From Neoarius graeffei (lineage: Eukaryota; Chordata; Actinopteri; Siluriformes; Ariidae), in contig NC_083587.1 in NCBI RefSeq assembly GCF_027579695.1, positions 6,326,001-6,390,000 on the forward strand: a stretch of 64,000 nt of DNA, in the 5' to 3' direction. The notes under the pieces were generated by a model. That model made no database searches. It worked only from the letters and a program-made list of their open reading frames with translations, and had not been told where the DNA came from. The first letter of the stretch is position 1. The number at the start of each line of letters is the position of its first letter. Positions 9,546 through 20,794 of this stretch are shown here, one piece after another. A program made the position numbers and the translations under genes.

Positions 9546-10598
9546 TTTTCAGCTGCAGCAACTGCACGCAGGCAAACAGGAAGTCCAGCGGCCACCGGGT
9601 CCAATTTGCTGGAGAAATAGGCTACAGGTTTTAATCTATCCCCGTGTTCCTGCAAAAAACAGAGGTCATGAAACCCTTCTTTTCATCTACAGTTTGAACA
9701 AATGGTTTATTGGGGTCAGGCAATGGGCAATTCCAGAGTGGGTGTGGTCTGCAGAGCGCTCTTTAGGGACGTCAGGTGCATGCGGAACAACCGCAGCATT
9801 GACTACTTGCAGATCTTCGACAAACCTCCACTCATCGGGCTGGGACGGTTTTCTTGCCTTCTTAACTGGGAAAATAGGAGTGCACACTGGAGAGTCCTGG
9901 CAAGGGACAATTACACCTGCCTTCAGCAACGAATCAAAGACCGGTCTTATACCTGCGATTGCTTCTGGTTTGAGTGGGTACTGGGTCTGTCTAGGCCTGA
10001 AATCTGATTTGGGGGTGATCACCACTGGTTCAGCATGATGGCCTACATCATGTTTACCCTTCGCCCAGACGGAATTTGTAACTCCCGCCAATTTCGGGTG
10101 CACCTCTGCTGGAGTTATGGCTGTGGAAATAGAGACAAACAGGCCACTATGGCCGGGGTCCCTAGGACCCTGCTCATCAGTGGCTAATATTATGCTGCGC
10201 TCAACATGCACACACATAGCATGACTTTGTTTGTAGACCCCAAGCTTTTGTCAAAACAACACACTAGGGTCCTCTGTTTGGGACCATTCATTGCCATTAG
10301 CTGTGCACTTCTTGACCCATTTCCCCACGTCTTTCCAATGGGCGGCTTGTGGCTTTGCTAATGAGACATGGAGTATGGAATTAACAATGTCAAAAAAATC
10401 ATGCTGGTAGCAGCCGACCTCAGAGTCCTCTGACGCGAGGCCGCGCATAACATGTTTGAGAACACTGCAATGAACACTGATGCAACTGTTCAGACAATGA
10501 GTAAGATGAACCTGCGTAGCGCAATAATGTTTAGACCAATATGTAATTTTGAGGGTCAATCTTTCACGTGCGTGGGGGTCTGCAAACCAAGTCTTCAA
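9546..10598 (-). pseudogene. ERV1 reverse transcriptase remnants
   Basis: The minus strand of 9687-10598 encodes the pol N-terminus and the start of reverse transcriptase: a proline-rich approach (RPRQTQYPLKPEA), a fingers-like motif (LLKAGVIVPC) and an EWRFVEDLQVVN motif. The polymerase centre that should carry the YxDD active site is missing. The piece at 9546-9690 already belongs to the connection domain (PVAYFSSKLDPV). At least one deletion and two frameshifts are needed to explain the arrangement. Confidence 0.75.
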
Positions 10599-11295
10599 AC
10601 TCTACATCTTGCCCTTGGTAAACATGTGCTGTGCAATGCAAATCTTCCTCTTTCATATAATCTTTGTCAACTGATGAGGTGTTCAAGTGTGCGAGTTGTA
10701 CAAGGTGTTTGGGAGTTTGTGCGAGTTGATCTGAGCAGAGCTGCCAGACATACACATACAGGGGGCTTCTAAGACCATACTGCACACCACACATTTCACT
10801 TACTTCAATAGTTAGTCCATCTGGAGTGGATGTGAAATTTACTCCTAATTTGCACATTAAATCGCATGCTAACAAATTTACTGGACATGTATGTGAGATG
10901 AGGAATGAGTGGGACATAACTATTCCTCCCTCACTTTTACACGGGAGGTTGACTGAGAAAGTTTCGATTACAGGTCGTCCTGAGATGCCCATCGTCTGAA
11001 TAGAATTTGAGTTGAGCAGTGGGTCTACTGGAAGTACCCCATGTTGTATGACTGAGTGTTCCGCTCCAGAATCTACTAAAAAAGTCAACACATGCCCACA
11101 TACAGTGAGGGGCATACAAGGGGGTTTAGAGAAGGGAGTAGTTGTGTATTTTAACAAACTTAATGCAACTTCAGGTGTATCTATCTGGACTGGTGTATCG
11201 GGCGTTTCTGTGTAGTCTTGCTGTTGCATGCAGGTGTTGCAACTAATGTGTTTAACGTTATGTGAATGCTCCTGTCTATGTGTATGTGTGTCATC

Positions 11296-11348
<53 letters not shown>

Positions 11349-11388
11349 CTCCCCTGTTCTCTGTGCAGGGCCCGTTCCCAGAGTCCAC
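10564..11388 (-). pseudogene. ERV1 protease region
   Basis: This 274-codon minus-strand frame contains an aspartic protease with the motif VDSGAEHS near 11075 and the downstream hydrophobic stretch LLACDLMCKLGVNF typical of retroviral proteases. Its N-terminal part is an artefact of an expanded TG microsatellite (11298-11345) that translates as a His-Thr repeat. The segment 10646-10949 is closely matched by a patch inside the gag region of ERV2 (see 35990-36262). Confidence 0.8.
11298..11345 (+). repeat. (TG)n microsatellite
   Basis: About 24 uninterrupted TG units lie inside ERV1 between nucleocapsid and protease. Confidence 0.97.
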
Positions 11389-11391
11389 CTG

Positions 11392-12800
11392 TCAGTCTGC
11401 TTTGCCGCACTCCTCATGGGGTCTCTGGCTGCTACTGTGGAGACAATCTCGAGCAATGTGTCCCTTCTGATTGCAGTGGTAGCAGGTTATGCCTTTTATC
11501 CATGACGGGTCACCCCGGGTCATCCTGCCTCGGCCCCTACCTTGACCTCTTCCTCTAGGTCCAGGCTGAGCAGTCTGGAGAAGAGTGAGAGTGGTGGCGT
11601 GTAGGTCTTGGTCTCTTTTTGTTGATTTTGTCTTCTCCTTTTCTTTCAGCAGCCTTTCTGCATGCACAGCATACTGCTCGATCTTGGTGAGGCTCAGGAG
11701 TGCCCTCCACTGCAGCCAGGGTCACGGGCCTGGTCAGGCCACTGTGTTTCTTGTGCGTGGCAGTGAGACGAGCGAGAAACACTGACACCACTTCACCATC
11801 TTCTTGCTTACACATACTGATCTTATGTCTATGTTCAAGGGAAAAGCTTCGACCAGACGAGCACAGAGAGCATTGAGGGTATTTCTATACTCACTATGGC
11901 CATCCGCTGGTCGGCTTCTGGCCACTCTCTGGAAACCTTGCTCCAATCTATACCCATCTTGGTCATGAGTAGGTGGCAGAGTTCATGGGTGGTTGGCCAG
12001 AATTCTCTGCAAAATATCAACAGCTCATTACCAAACCTCTTCCCTCCTATCTCTCTCACATTGGGAAGAGAAGCCATGCTTTCCTTGATATCAGCTGTCG
12101 TCCAGGGTCTGTGGACTAGAAGCATGCTGTCAGGTCCAGCCACTTCCACCAATGGAAGATGAAGGACTTCAGACTTTAGGTTATGGCCTTGTGGACCCAC
12201 TGGGGTGAGCATGTGGTCAGGTCCAGGAGGGTGTCTTTTCCGTCGCCATATGCAAGACCGGATCTCATGTGTAATGGAGAAGTGAGGGGAGGTGCCGATG
12301 CTGGAGGAAGCTGGTAGGCTGGGAGAGATTCCAGAGGCTCAGTTTTTTGCTTTGTCACAACTTCTCCCCCTTTCTGTGGGTGAGGCACTTGTGGGAGTGA
12401 TGCTCCGCCTTGCTGAGGAGGCAGTGTGTGTCGGGCTGGTGGGGCAGACTCCAGGTCAGGGTCCATCTGAAATTTCAAACACTGAGAAGAGGGTGAGAGC
12501 CCTGCCTGTCATTTCTCTCTTTTGTACTCTCTCGTAAGTGTTTCTTCTTTCCATGCAGAAAGCACCCTCCAATCCCCTAAGAACTTAACATTGTCTGCAG
12601 ACTCTTCCCTTCCGTTTCAACTTTTCTTCTAACTGTTCTATCTGCCTGGGACTAAAACTGCCCTTCTCAGGGAATCCTAAGTCCTTTACCCATATGTCAA
12701 ACTGTGCCAAACAATCCTCGCCATACGAGATTTTCATAAACTGGATGTTTGGGCTGTCATAGGAACAACCAATTCTTATTATAGCACATGTAGCCTCAGG
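11392..12800 (-). pseudogene. ERV1 gag, broken into several frames
   Basis: In order on the minus strand this holds a matrix-like domain (about 12590-12790, with DIWVKDLGFPEKGSFSP), a proline-rich spacer (12176-12478), a capsid (11835-12212, including RPWTTADIKESMASLPNV), a basic region and a nucleocapsid with one CCHC knuckle (CYHCNQKGHIARDC, near 11460). This matches gamma/epsilon-like gag order. Frame changes near 11940, 11815 and 11560 and a stop in the matrix region make it non-functional. Confidence 0.72.
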
Positions 12801-12870
12801 CTTACTTGCTTTTTCTTTTCTTTCCCTAACTTGCCTTTTCTGTTCCCCATTGTACCCTGTTATAGGTTAT

Positions 12871-13271
12871 GACAACAATGGCAGGGCGGCACGGTGGTGT
12901 AGTGGTTAGCGCTGTCGCCTCACAGCAAGAAGGTCCTGGGTTCGAGCCCCGGGGCCGGCGAGGGCCTTTCTGTGTGGAGTTTGCATGTTCTCCCCGTGTC
13001 CGCGTGGGTTTCCTCCGGGTGCTCCGGTTTCCCCCACAGTCCAAAGACATGCAGGTTAGGTTAACTGATGACTCTAAATTGACCGTAGGTGTGAGTGTGA
13101 ATGGTTGTCTGTGTCTATGTGTCAGCCCTGTGATGACCTGGCGACTTGTCCAGGGTGTACCCTGCCTTTCGCCCGTAGTCAGCTGGGATAGGCTCCAGCT
13201 TGCCTGCGACCCTGTAGAAGGATAAAGCGGCTAGAGATAATGAGATGAGATGAGAATGAGACAACAATGGC
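12871..13271 (+). mobile_element. V-SINE in the ERV1 leader, with target duplication
   Basis: A plus-strand V-SINE at 12883-13259 starts with the tRNA-like GGCGGCACGGTGGTGTAGTG, contains GGTTCGAGCCC (box B-like), the V-SINE centre and a GAGATGAGAT tail. Flanks GACAACAATGGC at 12871-12882 and 13260-13271 are a 12-bp target duplication. It is a full-length copy. Confidence 0.94.
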
Positions 13272-13999
13272 TGAGTTTTATACTAGGGTCACAAGAAGAA
13301 TAGGTTGGACTATATCCAAAAATGTGACATAATAATCCTTTAGGTATGTTCTTATTCGTAAACAATTTATCTGACATTTACCTTAAGCAAAAATTAGGTA
13401 TCATTTAGCACAACAACCTCAAAGACAACTCACGCATGTGTACAAGATCTATTTCTCTGTTTCAGAATTTAGAGGAGGACAGTACTGTTAATTCATCAAT
13501 ATTTTGTGTGCACACCGGTGTGTCTTGGCAACTTTGTGATCGAACCTCTCTATCCCGTTCCTACGACGGGCCAGTTGTTCACACAGAACCGAGGGAGCAA
13601 GATTAAATTCTTTCCCAGTTACGAATCATTGAGCATGAATCCGTCGAAACACGCCCCCTTACTTCACACTCTCAAGTAGGTGAGCCGTTACTCAGTCGTC
13701 ACTTAGGTGGATAATTCGCTTACACAACCTAATAAACTTCTCGCAGTTTATTGTCTCAAAATTGTGTTTTATCCGTTTCTGCAAACATATTGATGGTACC
13801 ACAGCTTAGCAGTCCTCCAAATTCCTGTCTGTCTCTTATATCAGGATTAAATACTGTTTCCACTAATTTCTTTACACAAGAATGCAAAGTTATCACTTAC
13901 TGGTTCGGTGAGCCCTGACGGTCTGGTCTCTCATCCAAGTTCTCAGCTCCACACCATGGCCTTGTGAGTGTCCTGTTGTCCAAGGATCAGACACGTAAG
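13272..13999 (-). other. ERV1 untranslated leader
   Basis: About 730 bases separate the SINE from the primer site. I find no open frame or repeat in it; it is consistent with a retroviral leader. Confidence 0.5.
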
Positions 14000-14017
14000 G
14001 CCCACCCAGGGACGCCA
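14000..14017 (-). promoter_or_regulatory. ERV1 primer binding site
   Basis: On the minus strand TGGCGTCCCTGGGTGGGC begins three bases inside the LTR. The TGG start and position fit a primer site; I cannot name the tRNA with confidence. Confidence 0.6.
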
Positions 14018-14020
14018 AAT

Positions 14021-14511
14021 TGTAATAGAAACTTCTAATAAACACTTCAGAATGCTTATCAGTTGTCTTTTCAGTTATTTATTATAGTAGAGCTTATAAA
14101 ACAGAGATATAAAACAGGAAAAGGAAAGAAGATGACGACGACACCACCTCAGGTGATGCCGAGAGTGCGCACTCTGAGTTGTGTCTAGTTGGCTGTTATC
14201 TATTATACTCTAAAGGCATTCGCTTACTGCTCGCATCTGCATGTGATTGGCTCGAGGCTTGCTAATGAGGCTAAACATTGGTTCTTTGTTAGGGCATGCA
14301 CCTGGTGTGCTCTGAGATGCACAGTAGATGCATGGTCAGGCATAACATAACATGAAACATAAGCACGGCAGCCTGCTTATCACCAGCCAAGGACCCAGAA
14401 AGGCGATTACAGCTTGTGGGAAAACAACTTTTCTCAGTACACTATGCCACATGAGCTCAACACACAGAAACACAGAGAATAGGAATGTTCATTCACTAAA
14501 TTTCCTTCACA
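14021..14511 (-). repeat. ERV1 5' LTR
   Basis: About 491 bases begin TG and end CA on the plus strand, so also on the minus strand. In element orientation there is a TATA-like GAGTATAATAGATA and a downstream AATAAATAA polyadenylation signal. The right boundary is set by where L2 LINE sequence resumes, so it may be off by a few bases. Confidence 0.6.
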
Positions 14512-15307
14512 ATAACACCAGAAGCAATCAAACCCCTCTTAAAAACAATTATTCTTTTAGCAGTGACTATGTACCTAAATCCTTTAACCTAGCAGTTGTC
14601 AGACCCTTGATTAAAGAACCAAACCTCAACCCTTGTCAGCTGTCTCATTACAGGTCAATATCAAACCTTTCTTTTACCTCAAAGATCCTAGAAAAATACT
14701 GTGGCATAACAGATATGCTCATTTCGACATTGGAGTAACATCCATAAAATGTATCAATCAGGATTTAGACCTCATTATAGCACAGCGACAGCACTGGTTA
14801 AAATAGTAAATGACCAAATACTAGCGCCTGATCAGGGTTGTCTCTCCTTGCTCATGCTGCTTGACCTTAGTGCAGCTTTTGACACCACTGATCATACTAT
14901 TCTCCTTAATGGACTAGAAAATGTCATTTGAGTTAAAGGAATAGTCCTCTGCTGTCTCAGGTCTTATTTAACTGACCATTAACAGTTTGTATGTGTAAAT
15001 GGTGACTTCTGTATGCATGCTAAAGTAAATTTTGGTGTTCCACAAGGTGCTGTCTTTGGCCCACTCCTTTTTTTTCTTAAAATATGCTACCTCTGGTTAA
15101 TATTATTTGTAAGCATTGTATTACTTTCCACTGTTATGCTGGGGACACAGTTGTATGTTTCAGCAAAGCCAGATGAAAGACACCAACTTAATAAAATTGA
15201 AGAATGTGTAAAGGACATTAGACACTGGATGCTTATTAACTTCCTCCTACTTAATTCTGATAAGACATTACAAGTACCACATGCAGCTAGAAGTAAGTCT
15301 TCTGATT
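14512..15307 (+). pseudogene. L2-type LINE reverse transcriptase, left part
   Basis: The plus strand encodes a decayed L2-clade reverse transcriptase: YVPKSFNLAVVRPLIKE, then [37 protein letters not shown], and FGVPQGAVFGPLLF. The same order is seen in the better preserved copy at 47998-49459 on the other strand. Stops and frame changes are common and the FHCYADDTQ motif is damaged. The Tc1 transposon at 15310 cuts the gene; sequence resumes at 22640. ERV1 lies immediately upstream. Confidence 0.82.
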
Positions 15308-15394
15308 TACAACCCCAATTCCAAAAAAGTTGGGACAAAGTACAAATTGTAAATAAAAACAGAATGCAATAACTTACAAAACTCAAAAACTGAT

Positions 15395-15699
15395 TGTGGC
15401 AGCGGGGGCGTGGTCAAGCGCCGGTCTGTGACAGGAGGGCGGAGTCGGGGAAGGTAAGTGGCAGAATCACTACACCTGACATCAATTAACCTGTGTTGTG
15501 TGTCTTCCCAGTGACCGCGCCCTACTTAAGGAGGGAGAGCGAGAGCAGAGGAGCTCATCCCTGAACTAGACGCTGGTTGTGTGTGTGTCTGTTCGTGTGA
15601 AAGATTGATCACTGAAAAGTGTGGCAATAAAGCCTTGTTGTGAACCTGATCTCTGTCCTGCCGTCCTCTGTGCTCCACCCACGCTTAGGGAACATTACA
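15395..15699 (+). repeat. Gypsy-2 5' LTR
   Basis: This 305-bp LTR begins TGTGGCAGCG and ends in TTACA. It includes an AATAAAG signal before its end. The partner is 20795-21102. Confidence 0.92.
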
Positions 15700-15700
15700 G

Positions 15701-15718
15701 TGGTGCCGAAACCCGGGA
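15701..15718 (+). promoter_or_regulatory. Gypsy-2 primer binding site
   Basis: TGGTGCCGAAACCCGGGA starts one base after the LTR. Position and TGG start are as expected; the tRNA is not named here. Confidence 0.75.
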
Positions 15719-15748
15719 CATAGTGGAGCACAGCAGCCGATCAGCCCC

Positions 15749-16779
15749 ATGGAGTCCTCCCCGTTCGGCGATCTGGTCCACGCCCTCGCCACGGCCCAGC
15801 AAAGCCAGCACCAGGCGCTAGTCACCCTCCTAAAGGAACAAGAATGGCGCTTCGAGGCCCTGGTGCTGGCCCAGCAAGAAAATCGGGAGGTGTTCCGGAA
15901 CCTCCTCGCGTCGGCGGGGTCCACCAGCGCTCCCACCGCGGGCCCGTCCCCCCTCACCTTAACCAAGATGGGTCCGCAGGATGACCCCGAGGCTTTTATC
16001 ACGCTCTTCAAGCAAGTCGCAGAAGCCTCGGGGTGGCCGATGGAGCAGCACGCGGCGCGCCTCCTCCCCCTGCTAACAGGAGAGGCGCAGCTGGCCACGC
16101 TACAGCTCCCTGCCGACCGCCGGCTGGCCTACGCGGACCTCCGCTGGGCCATCCTTCAGCGCGTGGGGCGCACCCCCGAGCAGCAGCACCAGCGCTTCCG
16201 CGCCTTGCGCTTGGAGGAAGTCTGCCGGCCGTTCGCGTTCGGCCAGCAGCTCCGGGACGCCTGCTGGTGGTGGTTGAGGGCCAACAACCGTGATGCAGAG
16301 GAGATCATCGACCAGGTGGTGCTGGAGCAATTCATCGCTCGCTTGCCAGTAGGAACTGCGGAGTGGGTCCAGTGCCACTGCCCGGCGTCGCTGGATCAGG
16401 CAGTCGAGCTGGCGGAGGACCATTTGGCAGCTGTTCTGGCGGCAGGACAGCAGATGGCATCTTCTCTTCTCTCCTCTCTCTCTCCCCCTCATCCTGTGTC
16501 CCGTCCTCGCCCCATTCCCCCACCATGGAGGCAGGGGCTGGCCCCACCCCAGCAGGCCCGCCACACCCACGGTGCCCTCCCGTTTCTCCCTTCTGTGTCT
16601 GTCTCTCCCCCCCCTCAGGTGAGTGAGCCCCAGAACACCAGTGCAGAGGGGAAGCCTGGGCCGGTCTGCTGGCACTGCGGGGAGCCGGGCCACCTTCAAC
16701 AGCACGGCAATGGAGGTGGGTGCAGTGGTGTGGATCCCCGATGTGCCAGAGGCCACCCTCAATCGGGCCGGAGCGCATC
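15749..16779 (+). CDS. Gypsy-2 gag
   Basis: An open frame from the ATG at 15749 encodes an N-terminal glutamine-rich helical region (HALATAQQSQHQALV), a SCAN-like capsid region (YADLRWAILQRVGRTPEQQH, then EEIIDQVVLEQFIARLP), a proline-rich linker, and a zinc knuckle CWHCGEPGHLQQH in which the last cysteine is missing and downstream sequence is scrambled by a frame change. The solo LTR inserted at 16780 ends the reading frame artificially. G+C content is much higher than in the surrounding elements. Confidence 0.85.
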
Positions 16780-17268
16780 TGTTAGGTTTATATAAGTATT
16801 ATTCTTGACCAAGAAGGCAGTAATTTATTAAAATGGTGACAAAATTAAGGATTAATTTCTGTTCAGTTAAAATGACCTTCTGTCTCAGCTGGACATTGTT
16901 TAAGAACATATTCTTGATATGAGATGTTTTGCTTATGACTGTCTTTGTTTAGGTTTTTTCTTATTTTTTGTTTACTTTCTTATAACATAAATTCCGTATG
17001 TACGTAGGCAATGATCTTTAAAATCTGTCTGTACCTTGCTATCATGTCATATGATCAGAAATATGCCATTATGTTATGATTTACACACACACTGATGGAG
17101 ATTATTTGACCTGCCCCAAGATCAAGCTGCTCACTTGCTTGCAAGTCAAGCACACACACATACATCTGAACATTCCATCAGAACAGTGATGTAATTAAAA
17201 TGTGACCTGCTCACACACACAGACACAGATATCAAAATGATGTCACTTACTCACACCCTCCCATAGAG

Positions 17269-17322
<54 letters not shown>

Positions 17323-17573
17323 CTCTCTGAGGTCACATACAAACACACACACACATTCGACAGACACAATAGCCGTTTGGAGAGATTATAATTTGTTATA
17401 AAAGGTGGTTGTAATATTTCATCTTTGGCGAGAAAACTGTGAATAAACAGCAGTGAAACTGATCTCTGGTTCTCTGTTTTTTTGCAGTGTTCCATCCCAG
17501 AATTCTGCAGGTGGTACGAGTGCGGGGGTCCCGAGAAGTAAGTTGACTGTTTCCGACTGGGTGAACCCGAACA
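16780..17573 (+). mobile_element. Solo LTR inserted in Gypsy-2
   Basis: A 794-bp block starts TGTTAGG and ends GAACA. The flanks GCATC (16775-16779) and GTATC (17574-17578) are an imperfect 5-bp duplication. Excising the block joins the gag-protease frame of Gypsy-2 smoothly. It contains AATAAAC near 17441 and a CA microsatellite, but no coding sequence, so it is best read as an LTR left by recombination. The parent family is unknown. Confidence 0.75.
17272..17321 (+). repeat. (CA)n microsatellite
   Basis: About 25 CA units lie within the solo LTR. Confidence 0.97.
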
Positions 17574-17586
17574 GTATCGCATACCG

Positions 17587-18180
17587 GTGAGTATTCAAGA
17601 GGATACATATCAGGCTTTGGTGGATTCTGGTTGTAACCAGACCTCAATTCACCAAAGCCTGGTGCAAAACGAGGCATTGGGGGGAGCACAGGGGGTGAAG
17701 GTGTTGTGTGTGCACGGGGACGTTCACAGCTACCCTTTGGTGTCGGTCCACATTTTTTTCAGAGGGGAAAAAGTTATAGTGAAGGCGGCGGTTAATCCTC
17801 ACCTTACCCACTCTTTAATTTTGGGGACTGATTGGCTGGGATTTCGGGATTTAATGACACACTTAGTAAAGAGTGGATCCTGTCATTTAACGGGGGAGGT
17901 CCCGGGGTCGCTTTGGCGGGAGCAGCTGTTACAGAGCCGTCTACGTCATCTCCGCATCAGAGTGAGGAGCCTCCGGCCCCTCCTCTCTCTGTTGGGGAAT
18001 CCCTTGCAGATTTCCCATTAGAGCAATCGCGAGACGAGACTCTGTGGCATGCGTTTGACCAAGTGAGAGTAATCGATGGTCAAACGCTCCAGCCGAACAC
18101 CACCCCGTCCTTCCCCTACTTCGCGATTATGAAGGATAGGTTATACCGAGTGACGCAGGACACTCAAACTAAAGAGTGAG
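17587..18180 (+). pseudogene. Gypsy-2 protease
   Basis: The plus-strand frame after the solo LTR encodes a retroviral-type aspartic protease with the active-site motif VDSGCNQTS near its start and a second conserved stretch LILGTDWLGF about 75 residues later. A frame change near 17880 moves the reading frame into the linker that leads to integrase. Confidence 0.8.
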
Positions 18181-18182
18181 TC

Positions 18183-19530
18183 ATGCAACTTTTAATTCTG
18201 AAGAGCTGCCGGGAATTGGTATTCCAGGCGGCTCACTTTAATCCCATGGCTGGACACTTAGGGCAGGATAAGACACTAGCCCGAATAATGGCCCGATTCT
18301 ATTGGCCGGGGATTCACGGCGATGTTCGTAGGTGGTGTACAGCATGCCGCGAATGCCAGTTAGTAAACCCAGCGGCCATTCCAAAAGCGCTTTTGCGCCC
18401 TCTACCATTAATCGAGACCCCGTTTGAAAGAATTGGGATGGATCTCGTGGGGCCATTAGATCGGTCAGCATGAGGGTACTGCTTTATATTAGTTCTGGTG
18501 GACTATGCAATGCGATACCCGGAAGCAGTGCCCCTGTGCAATATCTCAGCACGCAGTATTGCAGAGGTGCTCTTCCACGTCATCTCCCAAGTTGGAATCC
18601 CGAAATAGATTCTGACTGATCAAGGCACCACGTTTATGTCACGGACACTATGCGAACTGTATGGATTATTGGGAATTAAGCTGATCCGCACCAGTGTGTA
18701 TCACCCACAAACGGACAGTTTAGTGGAACGGTTCAATCGCACCCTCAAGAATATCATTAAAAAATTCATAAGTGAGGACGCACGTAATTGGGATAAGTGG
18801 CTCGAGCCCTTGTTGTTTTCAGTGCAAGAGGTCCCCCAAGTCTCCACGGGGTTCTCCCCATTCGAATTATTATATGGGCATAAGCCGCGCGGCATTCTAG
18901 ATGTGCTGTGGGAAAATTGGGAGGAGGGACCTTCACAAAGTAAGAACGAAATTCAATACGTTATGGACCTGTGCGCAAAACTCCACACGCTCACCCACCT
19001 AACCCAGGAGAATTTGCGGCAGGCCCAAGAACGGCAAACCCGCCTGTACAACAAGGGTATGCACCTTAGGGAGTTCACACCGGGAGATAAGGTACTCGTA
19101 CTGTTGCCCACATCGAGCTCCAAATTGATCGCCAAGTGGCAAGGACTCTTTGAGGTCACACGGCGAGTCGGGGATGTCGACTATGAGGTGAGGCGAACGG
19201 ACAGGGGTGGGGCGCTACAGATTTACCACCTCAATCTGCTTAAACTCTGGAATGAGGAGGTCTCTGTGGTGTTGGTGTCGGTGGTTCCGGAGAAGGCGGA
19301 GCTGGGACCGGAGGTTCAAAAAGGGGCATTGGCATCACGTACCTCTCCGGTCCCCTGTGGAGACCACCTCTCCCCAACCCAACTCACGGAGGTCACCCAG
19401 TTGCAGACCGAGTTTTTGGATGTGTTCTTGCCCCTGCCCAGTCGCACTAACCTCATAGAGCACCACATAGAGATGCCCCCGGGGGTGGCAGTGCATAGCT
19501 GCCCTTACAGGCTACCCGAATACAAAAAAA
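18183..19530 (+). pseudogene. Gypsy-2 integrase
   Basis: The integrase lies upstream of reverse transcriptase. The zinc region (GHLGQDKTLARIM to CTACRECQ), the core with Asp in GMDLVGPLD, Asp in LTDQGTTF and Glu in DSLVERFNRTLK, and a C-terminal module with FTPGDKVLVLLP are all visible. In-frame stops at 18471-18473 (TGA) and 18606-18608 (TAG) interrupt the core. The C-terminal part runs on open into the linker before reverse transcriptase. Confidence 0.85.
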
Positions 19531-19531
19531 G

Positions 19532-20290
19532 GTGGTTCGGGAAGAACTTGAGACCATGCTCGAAATGGGCATCGTCGAGGAGTCCCACAGTGACTGGAGC
19601 AGCCCGGTGGTCTTGGTACCCAAGGCCGACGGGTCGGTCCGGTTCTGTGTAGACTATAGGAAAGTCAACGCGGTGTCTAAATTCGACTCGTACCCAATGC
19701 CTCGTATTGATGAGTTGCTCGATCGACTTGGCACTGCTCGCTTTTATTCGACACTGGATTTGACGAAGGGATATTGGCAGATCCCCTTGACTCCACTATC
19801 CCAAGAGAAAACAGCCTTTTCCACACCATTTGGTTTACACCAATTCGTCACACTTCCGTTTGGGCTATTTGGGGCGCCCGCTACGTTTCAGCGGCTGATG
19901 GACAGGGTCCTCCACCCCCACGCCACCTATGTGGCCGCTTACCTAGACGACATCATCTATAGCAATGACTGACCGAGGCACCTTGAACACCTAAGGGCCA
20001 TCCTGAGGTCGCTGAGGCGAGCGGGTCTCACAGCCTACCCGAAGAAGTGTGAGATTGGGCGGGTGGAAGTACAGTATCTGGGCTTCCACTTGGGCAACGG
20101 GCAGGTGCGTCCCCAAATTAACAAGACTGCAGCAATTGCGGCCTGCCCGAGGCCCAAGACCAAAAAGGGGGTGAGACAGTTCCTGGGGCTGGCTGGCTAT
20201 TATCGTAGGTTTATACCTAATTATTTGGACGTCACTAGCCCGCTGACTGATCTCACTAAAAAGGGGGCACCAGATCCGGTCCAGTGGATG
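19532..20290 (+). pseudogene. Gypsy-2 reverse transcriptase
   Basis: A frameshift near 19530 separates this from the integrase ORF. Visible motifs are VVLVPKADGSVRFCVDYRKV, TLDLTKGYWQIPL, LPFGLFGAPATFQRLMD and the catalytic YLDDIIYSND. A TGA follows that motif at 19969-19971, then the frame continues with LGFHLGNGQVRP and QFLGLAGYYRRFIP, the usual thumb/connection motifs. Confidence 0.88.
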
Positions 20291-20780
20291 GAGCAATGCC
20301 AGCAGGCTTTTTCTGAGGTAAAGGCTGCACTGTGTGGGGGTCCGCTTTTACACTCCCCTGACTTTTCTCTCCCCTTTATGTTGCAGACTGATGCGTTGGA
20401 CAGAGGGCTGGGGGCAGTTTGTCCCAGGAGGTGGAGGGGGAGAACCGCCCCATCCTGTACATCAGCAGGAAGCTGTCGGTGCGTGAGGGGCGCTACAGCA
20501 CCATAGAGAAAGAGTGTCTGGCCATCAAGTGGGCAGTCCTCACCCTCCGGTACTACCTGCTGGGGTGCCCTTTCACCCTCTGTTTGGACCATGCGCCCCT
20601 CCAGTGGCTCCACCGCATGAAGGATGCCAACGCACGGATCACCCGTTGGTATCTAGCACTCCAACCCTTTAATTTCAAGGTGGTCCACAGGCCGGGGGTG
20701 CAGATGGTCGTGGCGGACTTCCTCTCCCATCGGGGGGGGGGGGAGTCGGCTGCAGGCCGGACGGCCCCCCGGCCTGAGTC
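20291..20780 (+). pseudogene. Gypsy-2 RNase H
   Basis: The connection to RNase H shows MLQTDALDRGLGAV, then a frame change at a purine-rich run (about 20420), then ILYISRKLSVREGRYSTIEKE or its parts, FTLCLDHAPLQWLH and VVHRPGVQMVVADFLSH, typical of the Gypsy RNase H end. A G-run at 20731-20740 is frameshift-prone. Confidence 0.82.
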
Positions 20781-20794
20781 GGGCGGTGGGGGTA
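20781..20794 (+). promoter_or_regulatory. Gypsy-2 polypurine tract
   Basis: GGGCGGTGGGGGTA lies immediately before the 3' LTR. Confidence 0.6.

Larger units (their letters stand above)
1..14511 (-). mobile_element. ERV1: defective endogenous retrovirus, interrupted
   Basis: This is a minus-strand gamma/epsilon-like provirus running from a 5' LTR at 14021-14511 through gag, protease, pol and an env remnant that ends near base 56; the 3' LTR must lie left of the window. It is interrupted by a V-SINE (12883-13259), a LINE tail (9063-9545) and a complete Gypsy element (1466-8003). Gag and pol are broken by several frameshifts, the centre of reverse transcriptase is missing, and most of env is deleted, so it cannot make a full set of viral proteins. 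The assignment rests on the order of recognisable domains on one strand and on the LTR and primer-site arrangement. Its exact family cannot be fixed without a search. Confidence 0.85.

Noticed and set aside
11228..11558. Plus-strand cysteine/valine repeat ORFs
   Set aside because: They are translations of the TG microsatellite inside ERV1.
12948..12964. Box B-like GGTTCGAGCCC as a functional tRNA gene
   Set aside because: It belongs to the tRNA-derived head of a full-length V-SINE with its own target duplication; no intact cloverleaf is present.
16100..16778. Long minus-strand ORFs opposite Gypsy-2 gag
   Set aside because: Shadow frames of GC-rich gag; no motif and opposite to all element signals.
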